Shown here: one piece after another, positions 9,741-20,679 of the stretch
Layout of the letters: each line of letters begins with the position of its first letter
Numbering within the stretch: position 1 is the stretch's first letter
Assembly (NCBI GenBank): GCA_038501785.1
Contig: JBAMJR010000261.1
Coordinates: 555,001-619,000 of the forward strand
Reading direction: 5' to 3'
DNA from: Myoxocephalus aenaeus
Taxonomy: Eukaryota > Chordata > Actinopteri > Perciformes > Cottidae
Length of the DNA stretch: 64,000 nucleotides
Program-made: the position numbers and the translations under genes
The notes under the pieces: model-generated
Databases searched by the model: none
Told to the model about the DNA's origin: nothing
What the model saw: only the letters and a program-made list of their open reading frames with translations

Positions 9741-11450
9741 AGATAAAACGGCTGCACGACAACTTTAAAACTGCCAAAATTATCCTTTTAAGTTCAGAAC
9801 TAAGACCACGAACGTTCTTAGCAGTATTGGTTTTGATATTATGACTCAAACATTTGTCTTCAGTTTCTGGGTTGATTTTTTTAAGTTCTGCCTCATTGTG
9901 GAACGCATCATGTCTTCATGGAGAGCCACAACTAACGATTACTAACTTCCTGATTTTAATCATTGTTTGCTCTCTACATTGGAGGAAAAATCCCGTAAAA
10001 ATAAATAAATATACATATTATAAATTCCCCAGTTTTCAGAAGCCGGAACCAGAGATTTTTTTTTCCGTCTACACATTCTGAAGCTCTTCATCAAATCATC
10101 TTTATACTAAAACTGAGAACCGGCAAATATTCACAAATCTAAAACAGACCAGCTTTTTTTTTTTTTTTATCTAAGTCAAAAAACAAAAGGTATTTAATCT
10201 GACGTGACGACGCTTCCTCGGTTTAAAGTGGCCGTCCTTAAGATTTCAGTCCTGGGGGATTTTTGGCGGCGGCCTGTTTACTGGTTTTACTGGTGGGGGA
10301 AACGCGAGTGTGGGTTAAAACACTGCTAGCTAGCTGGTTAGCTTATTTAAATAAGGGGAATACTTTATAAAATGAACTGAGGCTTGAGCATATTGTTTAT
10401 ACATCACACTGTAGGAAATGCAGCCACGCTCATAAAACAGCAGATATATTAATATTTCTTTCACCGTCGTCGCGTTGCCTCCTCCAGGAACAGACGCTGA
10501 CATTTTTATTTACATGAAAATCTTTTGAGATTGACACTTTTTTCATTTGAAACCTTTTTTATTTATTTTTTAAAGATGTGACCTGAAACTGAAAGAAACA
10601 AATGTTTGACTCTCGACTCCTTTGTGGGTTTTGTCCACAGGCGACGTCCGTCTTTGAGTTTTAAAGTGTCTGCATGTAAAGTCTCCACGCAGGAATGAGC
10701 GTCTGACGGATATTTGGTGTTTTCTATTGTTGTGAATAATCAGATTTTAATTTATCTTTAAAGGAGTCTCAGAGGTGGATCAACGGGATGAATCTTTGGT
10801 GTTATTTTAGTCAAAAAGAAAAGCTTTTTATTTTTCTAATGCTTTGTTTGCTGGGTAACTCATTCTGCTTCATCGTTTCCTCACAACTGAATACGATTGG
10901 ATATTAAATCAATATTTAATGATCACACACTGGGTCCTTTTTGTTTTGTTCTGTTTCCACATTTTCAACAATGTTGAAGTCTGAAAAAAGTTTTTAAAAT
11001 GTGACATTAACGTCTGTAACGCTAGACCTCTTTTTCCCTGTTTGAGTCGTCGTAGGAACCCCCAAATTAATTCCAATGCTTTTGTTTATTGTATGTATTT
11101 ATTCAGCAAAGTCTTGGGGGGGAAAAAATTTATATCTGCAAAAAAAAAAACACTTTTAAAAGATATTGTGATCATAACTATAAACATCCAGCATGAGCAA
11201 GGTGGACCAAAAAACACTCCTCGAGAGTTCCAGAGTTTTTTTTTTTTTTTTTTTAAAGTATTGTTCGGTGCTGTAACAACAACCCACAGACTAATAGTGC
11301 ACCTTTTTTAGAAAGATTAAGACCTAAAGCATCAAAATCTGCAACAATAAACACAATCCAGGAAAGTATTGGCATGTCAGGAAGCACATTCAGTCAAACA
11401 AATGTGATTTTCGGTAAAAAAGAAATGGAGGCGAAACGGAGCGCGGTGCT
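8691..11450 (+). other. ppp1r15b 3' UTR and intergenic sequence
   Basis: No further coding exon is supported. It contains (GTT)n at about 9316-9342, (TG)n-type tracts at about 9494-9533 and 9690-9738, and poly(T) near 11237-11255. Candidate AATAAA signals sit at 10000-10005 and 11346-11351, either of which could end the ppp1r15b transcript. A GCTAGCTAGC motif occurs near 10326. Confidence 0.4.
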
Positions 11451-12470
11451 GAGAACAGGTTAAATGTAGACGTCATGCTGTGGTTTGTCCAGCAGGGGGA
11501 GCTGTTCACTCATCCGCCCGGAGCGGCCGACACCTGCGGGACGGGAGCGCTGACTGAGGACAGGTAAACGCAGTTTAACCACATCTTCAGCTTTTTTATT
11601 TTTTTTATTAAATTAAAATATTTCAATCATTTTGACGGTGGTTTTAATGGTCGTGACAGACATTTCGGTCTCGGTGTTTCACCTCCACTCAAAATAATTC
11701 TATAACAAACACAGTCGGCGCTTTAAGGACATAAATGTCCACATTTGAAACCAACATATTTGGTCCCACAGACCAAACTATTTTATCAAGCTTTCTAAAT
11801 TGTAGTTTTTACTATTTTCCAGCAGATTGGGCCATGTTTCCCCTCTGGAGCTAATGCATGCTATTCTCCTGGTTTCCACTAGGGGCAGTGCTGCTGTATG
11901 GAGCGATTGATAAACAATCAATGACACATTCATGTGTTGAAAAGCAAACAAGAAAAATCTCCCTAGCATTACGTATAAAGAAAGAAATGTAACTTAACGT
12001 TTTTTCCTTTCATTAAACCCAAACATTCATTCACTACGTAAAGAAACTCATTTAATAGGGTTAACATTATTTTTAAATTAATGTACATTTACAGTTCTGA
12101 TCAGGACTGAAGTTGCTCGGTGAAAAAGGAAAATATTATGATTTGTATGGCAAAATTCGTGACATTTTCAGAGCAACTTCCTGAAAGTGACGCCTGTTTC
12201 ATAATATCTGACATCAATAACACAATAATCCCTATCGGCTCACAATGCCGCATGTAGATAATGTATTTGCGGGCGTCATTAATAGACGAAAATCTGCCGA
12301 AGAGAGAATATTTTAAAACAAGTGATGAAAGCTCTGGAAGAAGTACATGGAAAAAGTAGTAAGTGGCCCTTTTTGTAGATTTAACTCCTGTTTCCCAGTG
12401 AAGTTTCTTCTGTCCTCTCCAGTTCAACAGACACTTATCTGATGTTAATAAAAACACATAAATATCTCTA
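11451..12470. other. Intergenic region; one GC-rich exon-like patch
   Basis: At about 11480-11570 a short GC-rich patch ends GAGGACAG|GTAAACG, a good splice donor. It could be an untranslated first exon, but nothing downstream on this strand confirms a gene. The rest is AT-rich without recognisable features. Confidence 0.25.
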
Positions 12471-12578
12471 ATGCATCTATCATTAATATCAAAGCTAACG
12501 GTCCTTCTAATGTCCGCAGGCGGGAGCGTTGAGTTGTGTTCAGGTGTTTCTGCCTCAGTTCAAGTCAAACAGGAAGTC

Positions 12579-12998
12579 TCAGTTGTCCTCCACGGTCCGG
12601 TCCTCCTCCGGCTCCACGAGGCCCTGCAGGTATTTGATGTACCTGATGGCGGCCCTCAGCGTCTCCACCTTGCTGAGGCGCTTGTCGGCGCTCTGGCCCG
12701 GCAGCCGGTCCCTCAGCTTGGCGTAGCCCTGGTTCACGCACCGCACCCGCTGCCGCTCGCGCTCGTTGCGCTTCTGGATGAACGCCGGCTCGAAGGGACA
12801 CTCGTAGACGCTGAAATGTCCGCGGTGGTGGAAGGGGGCCAGGTAGGGCAGCAGCCCGGGGCCCCGCAGGGGGTCCATGAGGAGGAAGGGGACGGAGCCG
12901 GAGAGGGAGTGCTGAGACACGCCGCGGTCCTCGCGGTGACCAGCGGGGGGCGACACACTGAAGCTCAGGTAGGATGGAGAGAAGGCGGAGCTCATCAT
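12579..12998 (-). CDS. ascl5: Achaete-scute family bHLH transcription factor (ASCL3/ASCL5 type)
   Basis: The frame is 139 codons, with ATG at 12998 and TGA at 12579-12581. The acceptor TTTACAG lies 7 bases upstream of the start, so this is the coding exon of a gene with at least one 5' UTR intron. The bHLH domain covers residues 75-126. The basic region is KRNERERQRVRCVN, with the E-box-contacting Glu and Arg residues present, helix 1 is GYAKLRDRLP, and helix 2 is SKVETLRAAIRYIKYLQ. Before it, the ECPFEPAF box is shared by ASCL3 and ASCL5. Family proteins bind CANNTG sites in the nucleus as dimers with E-proteins and drive lineage decisions. Human ASCL5 is on 1q32.1 near PPP1R15B, which favours ascl5 over ascl3. 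The protein is short: little follows the bHLH. Confidence 0.85.
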   Translation of the reverse strand: MMSSAFSPSYLSFSVSPPAGHREDRGVSQHSLSGSVPFLLMDPLRGPGLLPYLAPFHHRGHFSVYECPFEPAFIQKRNERERQRVRCVNQGYAKLRDRLPGQSADKRLSKVETLRAAIRYIKYLQGLVEPEEDRTVEDN

Positions 12999-13005
12999 GT
13001 GACCT

Positions 13006-14220
13006 GTAAAGACACGCAGACCAGTAAAAACACACACACAGACCAGTAAAAACACACACACAGACCAGTAAACACACACACGCAGACCAGTAAACACACA
13101 CGCAGACCAGTAAACACACACGCAGACCAGTAAACACACACACACACGCAGACCAGTAAACACACACACACACGCAGACCAGTAAACACACACACGCAGA
13201 CCAGTAAAAACACACACGCAGACCAGTAAACACACACACGCAGACCAGTAAAAACACACACGCAGACCAGTAAACACACACACGCAGACCAGTAAACACA
13301 CACACGCAGACCAGTAAACACACACACGCAGACCAGTAAACACACACACACACACAGATCAGTAAACACACACACACACAGACCAGTAAACACACGCAGA
13401 CCAGTAAACACACACACGCAGACCAGTAAACACACACACGCAGACCAGTAAACACACACACGCAGACCAGTAAACACACACACGCAGACCAGTAAACACA
13501 CACACGCAGACCAGTAAACACACACAGACCAGTAAAAACACGCAGACCAGTAAACACACACAGACCAGTAAACACACGCAGACCAGTAAACACACACAGA
13601 CCAGTAAACACACGCAGACCAGTAAACACACCGCAGACCTGTAAACACTAAACGCAGACCAGTAAACACACAGTAAACACACGGCAGACCAGTAAACACA
13701 CTCAGACCAGTAAACGCACTCAGACCAGTAACCTCACTCAGACCAGTAACCTCACTCAGACCAGTGAACACACTCAGACCAGTGAACACACTCAGACCAG
13801 TGAACTCACTCAGACCAGTAACTTCACTCAGACCAGTGAACTCACTCAGACCAGTAAACACTCAGACCAGTGAACACTCAGACCAGTGAACACACTCAGA
13901 CCAGTAAACACTCAGACCAGTAAACACACTCAGACCAGTAAACACTCAGACCAGTGAACTCACTCAGACCAGTAAACACTCAGACCAGTGAACACACTCA
14001 GACCAGTGAACACACTCAGACCAGTGAACTCACTCAGACCAGTAACTTCACTCAGACCAGTAAACACTCAGACCAGTGAACTCACTCAGACCAGTAAACA
14101 CTCAGACCAGTAAACACTCAGACCAGTGAACACACTCAGACCAGTAAACACTCAGACCAGTGAACACTCAGACCAGTGAACACACTCAGACCAGTAAACA
14201 CTCAGACCAGTGAACACACT
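13006..14220. repeat. Minisatellite upstream of the ascl5 coding exon
   Basis: The array is built on CAGACCAGTAA plus a variable AC-rich spacer. Units are about 16-26 bp, near the gene CAGACCAGTAAACACACACG and further out CTCAGACCAGTGAACACA, some 60-70 in all. The minus-strand unit TTTACTGGTCTG is one base class away from the real acceptor TTTACAGGTCAC at 13001-13009, so the array probably started by duplication of the splice-acceptor region. Minus-strand frames here (12995-13861 and others) are Cys/Val/Thr-rich repeat translations with no gene meaning. Confidence 0.92.
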
Positions 14221-14980
14221 CTTCAGTAAGAGTTGTGCGGTCGGCCTCCGCCTCTCTCTGTGTGCGTTCCCAAAGCTAGAAAGTGAAGAACTGAAGTAAA
14301 CGACCGTTCGTCTGTCTGCGGCTAATCGCTAATTCTGCTGCAGCAAACTGCATTTTATTTTTGGGAGCCCAGTTGCGGCTGAATGCTTGAGGATCTCTCG
14401 CGGTTACGGTGACTCACACTTTCTCAAAAACACCTTTTGTCGCCCGTTTTATTCTGACCGCTGACTCCTCACTCACTGGGTCGGCGACGCACTCAGCTGT
14501 GATATCACTAGCGACCCGCGACCGGCCAGGCGCCATTAAGAGTAACCGTGGGGCAGAAACACGTTGGTTCACTTCCTGTGTTGGACGGTGCGTTTGGCTA
14601 ACGGCTAACAGCTAACGGAACTACCAGTGCGCGCGCTGCTGAGTACGTCGCTGCTACGCCGGCAGACACCTTGAGGTGAATTTAGTTTAGTTTTTTTTGG
14701 CAAGATTGTATAAAATGTCTTCAACTTCAAGCCTGCAAACATCGCAGCTTGTTTATGATTTTTAACAAAGTGTGTTTTAGGATCGGCTGTTGAGGTTTCG
14801 AATGGAGGAAGCTGTCGTAGCTCGTTAGCTAACATCCAGTTTTATTATAAATATAAACCGGCTTCGCGCTGTCGGCAGATGACGACGCCGCTGAAGACTG
14901 TGAGATGTGGTTGAAAGCTCCGGGAAAAGCTAAGATGTGGACCTTGAGTTGTCATTATCAAAACTTTAACTTATTTAGTT
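14221..14980. other. GC-richer intergenic stretch
   Basis: Sequence after the minisatellite is richer in CpG (14440-14660, including GCGCGCGCTGC near 14629). It may hold the ascl5 promoter or upstream UTR exon on the minus strand, since the coding exon needs a 5' partner. No clear donor was chosen. Confidence 0.3.
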
Positions 14981-14984
14981 ATTT

Positions 14985-15370
14985 ATTCACAAATGAAAAC
15001 AGTGGTTTACTTAAGTACTTTTACCACAGTGTAGAAATACTTCATTACAAGTAAAATTCCTGCTTTAAAAAAGAAAAATGTTACTGCAGTAAAAGTCGAT
15101 CATGCAGAATAATATGCATGATCGACAATTGATTTATAATTATTGATGTTGATCACTTTAATGGTCCAGCTGGTAAAAGTGAAGCTCATTTTAATGACTT
15201 CATACTACTGGGTATTTTAATAATACATAATGCATCGTCATTTATTAGTTGATATATTTAAGTAAAAAAGAAAGTACAATATTTCCCTTTAGTGGAGTAG
15301 AAGTATAAAGTAGCAGAAAATGGAAATACAGTATACGAGATACAATAAAGTACAAGTATTGATTGGTTGT
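14985..15370. repeat. hAT-like non-autonomous repeat, decayed copy
   Basis: Phrases such as TTACTTAAGTACTTTTACC, TTCATTACAAGTAAAA, TGGAGTAGAAGTATAAAGTA and AATAAAGTACAAGTATTG are the hallmark of a very common fish element. A second copy at about 39355-39570 interrupts a TRIM fragment. Family assignment is from memory of the motif, not from a search. Confidence 0.5.
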
Positions 15371-15504
15371 TGAATTAATTAAATATAACATTAATAATTG
15401 AGAACAGACACTAAACAGAGATTAACTGTAAACTGAATCTTAGAACAACTCTACCTAATACACAAACCAGATCGACAGCTACACACTATATTATATATAA
15501 ACCA

Positions 15505-15553
<49 letters not shown>

Positions 15554-16128
15554 CATATATATATAAATAAATATATGAAACATGATAAGTGTAATGAGAT
15601 GCTGTGCTGTCTTTGTCTCACCTTCAGATGCTGCTGCAGTGTTTCCTCCCGTCTGAGGCAGCAGGATGAAACGCAGAAGCTTTACCTGGCTCTACCTGAA
15701 GCTCCGCCCCTCCAGGTGTGTGACGGGACGTCGGGCAGCGGGACAGGACCGAACACGCCGCCGCGTCGGTTCTCGCGAGGAGGAAACGTTAGATTCTTTG
15801 AGTTTGTCGAACGACGGAACGTCAGGAAAGAAGAGGAAACGGAGCGCCGCTTTAGTTTATCAGGAAACGACAACACGAGCTCCCCGTTTGTTCTGCCGGT
15901 GTTCTGCCGGTGTTCTGCCGGTGTTCGGCTTCAGGCTGGAGTGTAGATCTGCTCTCTGGAGTCGTGTTTGTTGCAACAGTCGGTTGAGAAACATCAAAGA
16001 GCATCGACGGATAGAAATGAGTGTTTGCAGTTTCCTCTTCCTAAATCCCGTGTTTCCAGATGAAAGACATCAGCGACTCACACACCCTTCCTGTCAGCCT
16101 CTCATCACACAACACACACTGATGACTG

Positions 16129-16168
<40 letters not shown>

Positions 16169-16295
16169 TAACCTGAGAGTTACCTGCCGTGAACTGAACA
16201 GTTCATGCACAACAGTTTCTCCTTGTGTGATTTAGAGAAAAGACTTCAATCACAAATTCATACACATTTACTAAAGTTATTCATGCTCTTCTCTT
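15371..16295. other. Intergenic region with (TG)n/(AC)n and one unproven ORF
   Basis: It has a (TG)n-(TA)n tract at about 15507-15560 and an (AC)n at about 16133-16164. A plus-strand frame at 15666-16235 (189 codons) starts behind a possible acceptor (CTCACCTTCAG, 15624) and contains a triple GTTCTGCCGGT repeat. I find no domain in it and do not call it a gene. Confidence 0.3.
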
Positions 16296-16304
16296 ATTAA
16301 TAAT

Positions 16305-16412
16305 AATAGTATGGCTCGGTTCCCCTGGAAGAGCTGGAAAGCGTTGCTCAGCCTGCTGCGACGCGGCCTCGGATAAGAGAAGGATATTGAAAGGATGGAT
16401 GGATGATTATGA
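16305..16412 (+). mobile_element. Short 3' tail of an RTE-type LINE
   Basis: The sequence reads TTCCCCTGGAAGAGCTGG, then GCTGCTGCGACGCGGCCTCGG, then ATAAGAGAAGG and ends in (GGAT)n. This is the sense-strand 3' end of the same kind of LINE found complete at 24553-27909 (its tail reads CGGATAAGCGG...GGATGG). It is a severely 5'-truncated insertion on the plus strand. Confidence 0.65.
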
Positions 16413-16530
16413 AGTCCATAACGTCTTGACCACAATATAAAATGTTCTTCCATAGACTGCTAATACCTTCAACATTCTTTTAAAACACATGGACACGCAT
16501 CAAAACACACACTTGCCGTACAAAACATCA

Positions 16531-16745
16531 CTCAAAATATAAGCAGGCATACATACAGGCATCTATATAAATGTTTATTCTTTTAATCAAACTATTGTCT
16601 CATTCATTTGTGTCATTTAAGGTTTACTGTATGCTTTGTATTCTCATTGTTAGTTTAAATACATTTACTCAAAACTAAATGTTTGGTCATGGAAATTTGG
16701 TTTAAAGTCATGGAAATCCATTGGTCAAGATGTGTATGAACCCTG
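16531..16745. repeat. Dispersed repeat, copy 2
   Basis: It matches 7229-7480 nearly base for base over its first 90 bases, then with small deletions, ending in TGTGTATGAACCCTG in both copies. Confidence 0.75.
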
Positions 16746-16839
16746 TGTATATGAACATAACATGCAACAAAAGATAAACATAAAATTGGTATTCATCTGT
16801 GACTTATTTAAAAATTAGACTTTTTCCCATTAATCAACT

Positions 16840-16864
16840 AACACACACACACCCAGGGTGTAGT

Positions 16865-16950
<86 letters not shown>
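16840..16950. repeat. (AC)n microsatellite
   Basis: A tract of (CT)n then (AC)n then (AG)n/(AAC)n with the AC core at about 16880-16947. Further (GT)n stands at 17253-17279. Confidence 0.95.
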
Positions 16951-17189
16951 AGAGAACAACAACAACAACACTCATGAGATGTTGTCAAACTGTCCCTCAG
17001 TCTTCAAAAGCTGAGACCAGGAAGCGTTCACATGTTCGGTCTGTTTTTAACTTTGAAAGGTGAAGTCGGAGTGACGTCATCAGTCAACACCTGCAGACTA
17101 CACACACAGTTGCAGCTTCTTGAGAGGCAAGAGACTGAATACTACTGTGTCTGTATATGTGAATGTCTATCGACCAAACTGTCAAACGA

Positions 17190-17352
17190 GTCTCACCAAA
17201 GTCTGCAATAATATCTGCAAGCTAACTGGCTAACATGTCATGAACCAAGGTTATGTGTGTGTGTGTGTGTGTGTGTGTGATAAGAGCACATGCATTAGTA
17301 TGTTCAGCATGTTTTAATGTAACGTCAAAGACTAGGCTGAACATGCAGAAAC
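17190..17352. repeat. TRIM-cluster flank duplicate, copy 1
   Basis: AAGCTAACTGGCTAACATGT, a (GT)n, GATAAGAGCACATGCATTAG and TTTTAATGTAAC..CAAAGAC..CATGCAGAAACTT occur in the same order at 38212-38452. The two blocks are paralogous flanks of TRIM units. In this copy a LINE has been inserted right after CAGAAACTT. Confidence 0.75.
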
Positions 17353-19072
17353 TTCCATCCATCCATTATCAGCCGCTTATCCGGGGTTAGGTCGCGGTGG
17401 CAGTAGGTTCAGCAGGCCGACTCAGGCTTCCCTCTCACCCGCAACACTTTCCAGCTCATCCTGGGGGATCCAGAGGCGTTCCAAGGCCAGCCGGGAGATA
17501 TAATCCCTCCAGCGTGTCCTGGGTCTTCCCCGGGGCCTCCTACCAGTTGGATGTGCCTGGAAAACCTCTAATGGGAGGTGCTAACTCTCATCCCTGCCGC
17601 TTCACACTCGGCTGCAAAACGCCCCAGTGAATGCTGGAGGTCACGGTCCGAGGAGGCAAACAGGACAGGTTTGCCAGAACCTCCTTGAGGCCAACCGAAA
17701 GTCCTTCTCCATGGCCTCCCCGAACTCCTCCCATGCCTGAGTTTTAGCATCCGCGAAAATCGCAACTGCAGCCCTACTGGCCTGCCAGTACCTGTCAGCT
17801 GCTTCAGGAGACCCCTGGGCCAACCAGGCCCGGAAGGCCTCCTTCTTCAGCTTGACGGCTTCCCTCACCCCCGGTGTCCACCACCGGGTTCTCGGGTTGC
17901 CGCCACGACAGGCACCGATGACCTTCCAACCACAGCTTCTAGCGGCCGCGGCCACAATAGCTTTGAACATGGTCCACTCAGATTCCATGTCCCCAGCCTC
18001 CCTCGGGATGTGTGAGAAGCTCTTCCGGAGGTGGGAGTTGAAGACCTCCCGGACAGGATCCTCTGCTAGACGTTCCCAGTTCACCCTCACTACACGTTTG
18101 GGCTTGCCAGGTCTCTCTAGCCGACTCCCCCGCCATCTGATCCAACTCATCACCAGGTGGTGATCAGTTGACAGCTCTGCTCCTCTCTTAACCCGAGTGT
18201 CCAAGACTTACAGCCGCAGATCAGATGATACGATTACAAAGTCGATCATTGATCTCCGGCCTAAGGTGTTCTGGTACCAGGTACACTTATGAGCCGCCTT
18301 ATGCTCGAACATGGTGTTCGTTATGGACAAACCGTGGCTAGCACAGAAGTCCAACAACAAAACACCGTTCGGGTTCAGATCGGGCAAGCCGTTCCTCCCA
18401 ATCACGCCCCGCCAGGTTTTTCTATCATTGCCCACGTGAGCGTTGAAGTCCCCCAGGAGAACTATGGAGTCGGCAGGCGGCGCCCTTTCTAGGACCCCTC
18501 CCACCGACTCCAAGAAAGCCGAATACTCTGAACTGCTGTTCGGTGCATAAGCACAAACAACAGTCAGAGCCTTACTCCCCGCAACCCGTAGGCGCAGGGA
18601 GGCGACAGGGCCAGGGAACACTCCAACACAGCGGCACTCAGCCGGGGGCTCGTGAGTATCCCCACTCCTGCCCGGCACCTCTCACCCTGGGCAACTCCAG
18701 AAAAGTCCAACCCTTCTCCAGGAGCTTGGTTCCAGAGCCTGTGCTGTGCGTGGAGGTGAGCCCAACTATATCTAGCTGGTACCGCTCCACCTCCCGCACC
18801 AGCTCCGGCTCTTTCCCCGCTAGCGAGGTGACGTTCCACGTCCCTAAAGCTAGTCTATGCTGTCAGCGATCGGCTCGCCCAGGCCCCCTGCCTGGCCCGC
18901 CGCCCGGTCAACATAGCACCCGACCCCGATGCTTCCCCCCTGCGGGTGGTGAGTCCACAGGGTTGCTGGTCCATGATCTTTCTTCGGGCTGAGCCCGACC
19001 GGGCCCCATGGGCGAAAGCCCGGCCACCAGACGCTCGCCGACGAGCTCCCCTCCCGGGTCTGGACAACAAAC
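17353..19072 (-). mobile_element. RTE-type LINE, internally deleted copy
   Basis: Minus-strand copy of the element at 24553-27909, about 90% alike by eye. Its 3' end (CCATCCATCCATTATCAGCC...) is at 17353. Two internal deletions join sequence corresponding to 24778 with 25263 (near 17573) and 25351 with 26283 (near 17665). The reverse transcriptase core, including the catalytic FADD motif, is therefore missing. The endonuclease half is largely readable (frames 17641-18204 and 18208-18678 minus, with GDFNAHVGND), but with stops and frameshifts. The 5' end is truncated near 19072. Confidence 0.85.
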
Positions 19073-19185
19073 CAATACCAATGAAAGGTTTTACATGTTT
19101 ATTTTTAAAAAGATGTGTACAATTCAAATACAATAAAGAGGTATAATTGTTGGATTATTAATCATTGACTGCAAGTACTTTAGTA
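19073..19185. repeat. TRIM 3' flank duplicate
   Basis: ACCAATGAAAGGTTTTACAT, then GTTTATTTTTAAAAAGATGT, then GTACAATTCAAA recur at 38690-38770 and, more weakly, at 20295-20350 just beyond the 3' end of the TRIM gene at 20680. These look like copies of one TRIM 3' flank. Confidence 0.65.
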
Positions 19186-19330
19186 GATTACATGCAAAGT
19201 CAATGCACAGACGTGAATTTGCGTGGCGTAAGCTAATCAGTGTTGAGAAGCTCCGCCCGTCATCACCGCCGTCCTGCCGTTGCTGAATCAAACTGCTGCT
19301 GGTCCGCCTGAAGTAGCGCTGGAATTGAAT
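19184..19330. mobile_element. Harbinger-like element, deleted derivative
   Basis: It matches two separated parts of the element at 39945-40345: TAGATTACATGCAAAGTCAA..GCACAGAC at one end and GCCTGAAGTAGCGCTGGAA at the other, with the middle missing. CTCCGCCCGTCATCACCGCC and GCCGTCCTGCCG also correspond. Confidence 0.55.
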
Positions 19331-19439
19331 TGAATTGAAGTGGCTTCATTGAGACACTGTTTGCGGAAACGGTAACTGTTTTTACGGAGATAAGCCACGC
19401 CCCCTTTCAGGCGCGAGTAACGCGTCGCGTTTGGTGTGA

Positions 19440-19790
19440 ATGCAGCATAAGTTTTAATAAACGTTCCCAAAGGTAACAAATATAAAGAAAAAAAACAGAG
19501 GCCCCAGAACCGAGCCCTGCGGTACACCACAAGACAGTGGAGAGATGTCAGACACAACGGCTCCCACAGAGACGGTAAAACTTCTGTTAGCGAGGTAAAA
19601 TGAAAACCACTCCAATGCTGTGCCAGATATTTCTTAGGTTGAGTCGTGAGCTGTGTTTTATGATTCAGGACGGAAGGACACTCCCTGGATTCTACAGAGT
19701 TGAGTCCAACGGTCAAATACACGGTCACCAAGTCACTTACCCTGAGGGCACGTTCCAACTGACGACCTTCAAGGAATCAGAGGTTTCCAG
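19440..19790 (-). pseudogene. LINE reverse-transcriptase fragment (CR1/L2/Rex-like)
   Basis: Read on the minus strand in a shifted frame, the segment gives LSCGVPQGSVLGP, the reverse-transcriptase motif of CR1/L2/Rex-type LINEs, followed by FFSLYLLPLG. The open frame 19288-19758 is in a different frame over this motif, so at least one frameshift separates the parts. It is too short and broken to be active. Confidence 0.6.
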
Positions 19791-20660
19791 CTATTAGCAA
19801 GGGAGGCACGAAATAACACACCTACGCATTCGGGTGTTGTAGTTCCCTTATGTACTAATGGTACAAAGGTTACGGCCTTCTCCATCTGCTGTGGAGGTGC
19901 TGTGGTTAATGCATGTGCATCAGTACATGAAGCTATAGCTTGAGACGTATATAGGTATGGTTATACAGGAGGTGAAAGCAAGATGTTACAAATCATGTCT
20001 CAAGTCACGGTATTTAACAACTGCTTCAGCACTGTTAGTTCAGACATTCTTATGTCAGCATAACCAGATAAACTGTATATATTGTGAGTAATATAGGAGC
20101 CTTCACTTTGAACTAGTCTTAATAGTCATTCTAAAGTATACATAAAAAATCCCAATATCCGTACTGCAAGAGTCATACAACCTATAGCAAACTCAAGTAG
20201 TACAATTTAGGTCAGATTAATTGTATATATTGAACGCAATATATCTTTATGATTAAAGCGTAGCTGAATATATCCTCTACTAACAATAAACAAATACCAT
20301 TTCAAAGTTGTACATGTTTATTTTTTTAAAGATGTGTACAATTCAAAGACAGACTAAAGAAATATATATATAATGTAATATAATGAAGTTTATGTTTCTC
20401 TATGAATGACTTATTCAGCCAAAAGATTACTTTTTTTTTTTTTACGGTTTAGCAAAACAAATAAAAGAACCATTCATAAACTAAGTGAAACATTTTTACT
20501 TATAGAAAGGTTGACAATAGAAATGAAAAGCAAATTGTTGAACTGATTAAAAAACTTAAATAACAACAAAATAAGTGGAAGTAAATTAAACAGATGTTTT
20601 CAGTAATGAGACGGCAGGAGGACGAGTGCAGCTGAACAGTTAAACTCAGTGACTTTTCTC
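19791..20660. other. Intergenic; TRIM 3' flank
   Basis: No gene is recognised. It contains the weaker TRIM 3' flank copy at 20295-20350. It is otherwise AT-rich and presumably includes the 3' UTR of the minus-strand TRIM gene. Confidence 0.35.
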
Positions 20661-20679
20661 TTCTTCTCTAACGGTTCTG

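Noticed and set aside
12995..13861. Minus-strand frames of 100-350 codons repeating VCVFTGLR
   Set aside because: Minisatellite translations; only the part after the acceptor at 13001 is coding (ascl5).
15666..16235. 189-codon frame with a possible acceptor before it
   Set aside because: No recognisable domain, contains a short tandem repeat and ends in an (AC)n tract; no supporting splice partner.
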